From Myxococcales bacterium (GTDB lineage Bacteria; Myxococcota_A; Polyangia; Nannocystales; Nannocystaceae): a stretch of DNA of 6,300 nt. A program made the translations under genes and the position numbers. This document shows positions 5,415-6,300 of the stretch, piece by piece. Under the pieces are notes generated by a model that saw only the letters and a list, made by a program, of their open reading frames with translations, was not told the origin of the DNA and searched no databases. Position 1 is the first letter of the stretch. Each line of letters starts with the position of its first letter. Location of the stretch: NCBI GenBank assembly GCA_020431135.1, contig JAGQIT010000583.1, positions 1 to 6,300 on the forward strand. The letters run 5' to 3'.

Positions 5415-5432
5415 CGTCGGCTGGCGCCGACG
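5415..5432 (-). terminator. Hairpin two bases after the TPR-protein stop codon, possible terminator
   Basis: CGTCGGC and GCCGACG form a perfect 7-bp stem around a 4-nt loop. It begins 2 nt past the minus-strand stop codon at 5435-5437. No T-run follows on the minus strand, so it would be an atypical intrinsic terminator or an RNA 3'-end stabiliser. Position relative to the stop is the main support. Confidence 0.35.
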
Positions 5433-5434
5433 AT

Positions 5435-6300
5435 CTAGAAGCGACCGCCGACGCTGAGACCCGCGAGGCCCGGGCCGAGGAGCGGCGCGACCCTGGCGCT
5501 CGTCTCCTCCTTGGCGGCCGCCCGCTGCTTCTTCAGGCCGATCGCCAGGAGAACCGCGCCGCTGATCAGGGTCACGCCCGCCGCCGCCCCGCCGGCGATC
5601 GCCAGCGTGTTGCCGAGGCGGCCGCGGTCGAACTGCTCCCGGCGATCGGCGAAGTTGTCGGGGTCGAGCGCGTCGATGTCGTTGGCCCGGACGCCGAGGA
5701 TCATGCCGGTGGTCATGACGCCGAGCGAGGCGCCGCCGAGGCCGAGGAGCACGGCGCCGCCGAGCACGAGGCCGCGCCCGGGCGGCGGCCCGGCGTCGGC
5801 CTGCGTCGGCCACGGCGCGACGACGATCGCCTCGCCGCCGCCGGGCTTCTCCGCCGGCTCCGACGCCTCGCCGGCGGCCTTCGCCTCCTCCGCCTCCTTG
5901 ATCCGGGCCTCGATCGCCGCGCGCCTGGACTCGGCCTCGGCGCGCTCCTTCGCGGCCACCTCGGGGTCGGCGTAGATCGTGTCGACGCTCTCGAGGAAGC
6001 CGTCGAGGAGGATCAGCGCCTTGCGCAGGTGGGCGAGGTCGCCGTCGACCTCGTAGGCCTTCTCGCGCGCCGTCGCCAGGTTGTAGAGGATCAGCGTCTT
6101 GACCTCACTGAGCTCGGCGGTCGCCGGCACCCGCGCGTAGGCGTCGGTCCACAGCTCGATCGCCCCGGCGTAGTCCGCGGTCTCGAACTTCGCGGTCCCG
6201 CGCTCGTAGAGGTCGCGGGCCTCGACCAGCGGATCGGCGGGCTCGTCGGCGCCGACCGAGAGGGGCGCCGCGGCGACGCCGAGGGCGAGGGCGAGGGCGA
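5435..6300 (-). CDS. Exported TPR-like protein with C-terminal membrane segments, 5' end outside window
   Basis: The open frame continues from the right edge to TAG at 5435-5437 (288 codons seen). An in-frame GTG at 6130 is internal: the residues before it are protein-like. At the edge there is an Ala/Leu-rich stretch (ALALALGVAAAPLSVGA) that looks like the end of a signal peptide. A TPR-like helical pair follows (ARDLYERGTAKFETADYAGAIELWTDAYARVP). It continues through YNLATAREKAYEVDGD and KALILLDGFLES, the layout of many myxobacterial 'tetratricopeptide repeat' envelope proteins. A charged Ala/Glu-rich, probably coiled-coil segment follows, then a Pro/Gly linker, and two hydrophobic segments: GLVLGGAVLLGLGGASLGVM, and AIAGGAAAGVTLISGAVLLAIGL followed by KKQR. 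The tail ends GLSVGGRF. Function is unknown; a scaffold or envelope protein is the simplest reading. Any downstream co-transcribed gene is separated by the 277-bp gap. Confidence 0.8.
   Translation of the reverse strand, partial: ALALALGVAAAPLSVGADEPADPLVEARDLYERGTAKFETADYAGAIELWTDAYARVPATAELSEVKTLILYNLATAREKAYEVDGDLAHLRKALILLDGFLESVDTIYADPEVAAKERAEAESRRAAIEARIKEAEEAKAAGEASEPAEKPGGGEAIVVAPWPTQADAGPPPGRGLVLGGAVLLGLGGASLGVMTTGMILGVRANDIDALDPDNFADRREQFDRGRLGNTLAIAGGAAAGVTLISGAVLLAIGLKKQRAAAKEETSARVAPLLGPGLAGLSVGGRF

Larger units (their letters stand above)
5158..5434. other. 277-bp intergenic region between the TPR-protein gene and the SDR gene
   Basis: No convincing gene is seen here on either strand. 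It holds the leader and probable promoter of the SDR operon, a 20-bp imperfect palindrome (5254-5273) and a short GCGCG/CGCGC stem-loop (5283-5296). It also holds the 10-bp direct repeat GAGCAGGTGA (5371-5380 and 5400-5409) and a hairpin at 5415-5432 next to the upstream gene's stop. The frames that cross it are short or continue into neighbouring genes out of frame. Confidence 0.6.

Noticed and set aside
5511..5975. Plus-strand 154-codon frame and minus-strand 5352-5813 frame
   Set aside because: Shadows of the TPR-like protein gene, whose frame shows helical repeats, a linker and membrane segments.
1..6300. Search for CRISPR arrays, tRNA/rRNA, insertion sequences or defence genes
   Set aside because: No spaced identical repeats, RNA-gene signatures, transposase motifs or terminal inverted repeats were seen. 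The only tandem repeats are inside coding sequences.

Overview
The window looks like chromosomal DNA from a high-GC myxobacterium, most likely the Nannocystis/Plesiocystis/Enhygromyxa group. This is inferred from style, not from a marker gene. The codons end almost entirely in G or C. There are two divergently transcribed lipoproteins: one with a Thr/Ser-rich linker and FG-GAP repeats, the other with 'Myxococcus cysteine-rich' (DUF4215) repeats. There is also a TPR-type exported protein with a Glu/Ala-rich middle. No rRNA, tRNA, CRISPR, insertion sequence or phage gene was seen.

Layout. (1) 1-1138, minus: a divergent MEMO-family (AmmeMemoRadiSam protein B-like) protein. Its 3' end lies outside the window, and no ATG-to-stop frame exists inside the window for that reason. 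Its ATG overlaps the stop of the next gene in an ATGA. (2) 1135-2274, minus: FG-GAP/VCBS lipoprotein with a 20-residue threonine run. (3) 2275-2368: divergent intergenic region with a perfect 14-bp palindrome. (4) 2369-3649, plus: DUF4215-repeat lipoprotein with a C-terminal jelly-roll-like domain. (5) 3672-4376, minus: six-helix DUF4386 membrane protein. (6) 4411-5157, minus: NAD(P)H-binding atypical SDR, upstream of and probably co-transcribed with gene 5. (7) 5158-5434: 277-bp gap with a 20-bp imperfect palindrome, a leader hairpin, a 10-bp direct repeat and a hairpin just after the next gene's stop. (8) 5435-6300, minus: exported TPR-like protein with C-terminal membrane segments, 5' end outside the window.

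Three transcription units are suggested: lipoprotein plus MEMO-like gene (minus), the Cys-rich lipoprotein (plus), and SDR plus DUF4386 (minus). The SDR/DUF4386 pair resembles small oxidoreductase/membrane-protein operons that are usually controlled by a nearby repressor. No regulator gene is in the window.

Nothing here is a convincing new defence or mobile system. The most useful leads are the MEMO-like protein, which has lost two of the family's conserved histidines and is translationally coupled to a surface lipoprotein, and the two palindromes placed in promoter regions. All functional assignments come from reading motifs by eye.
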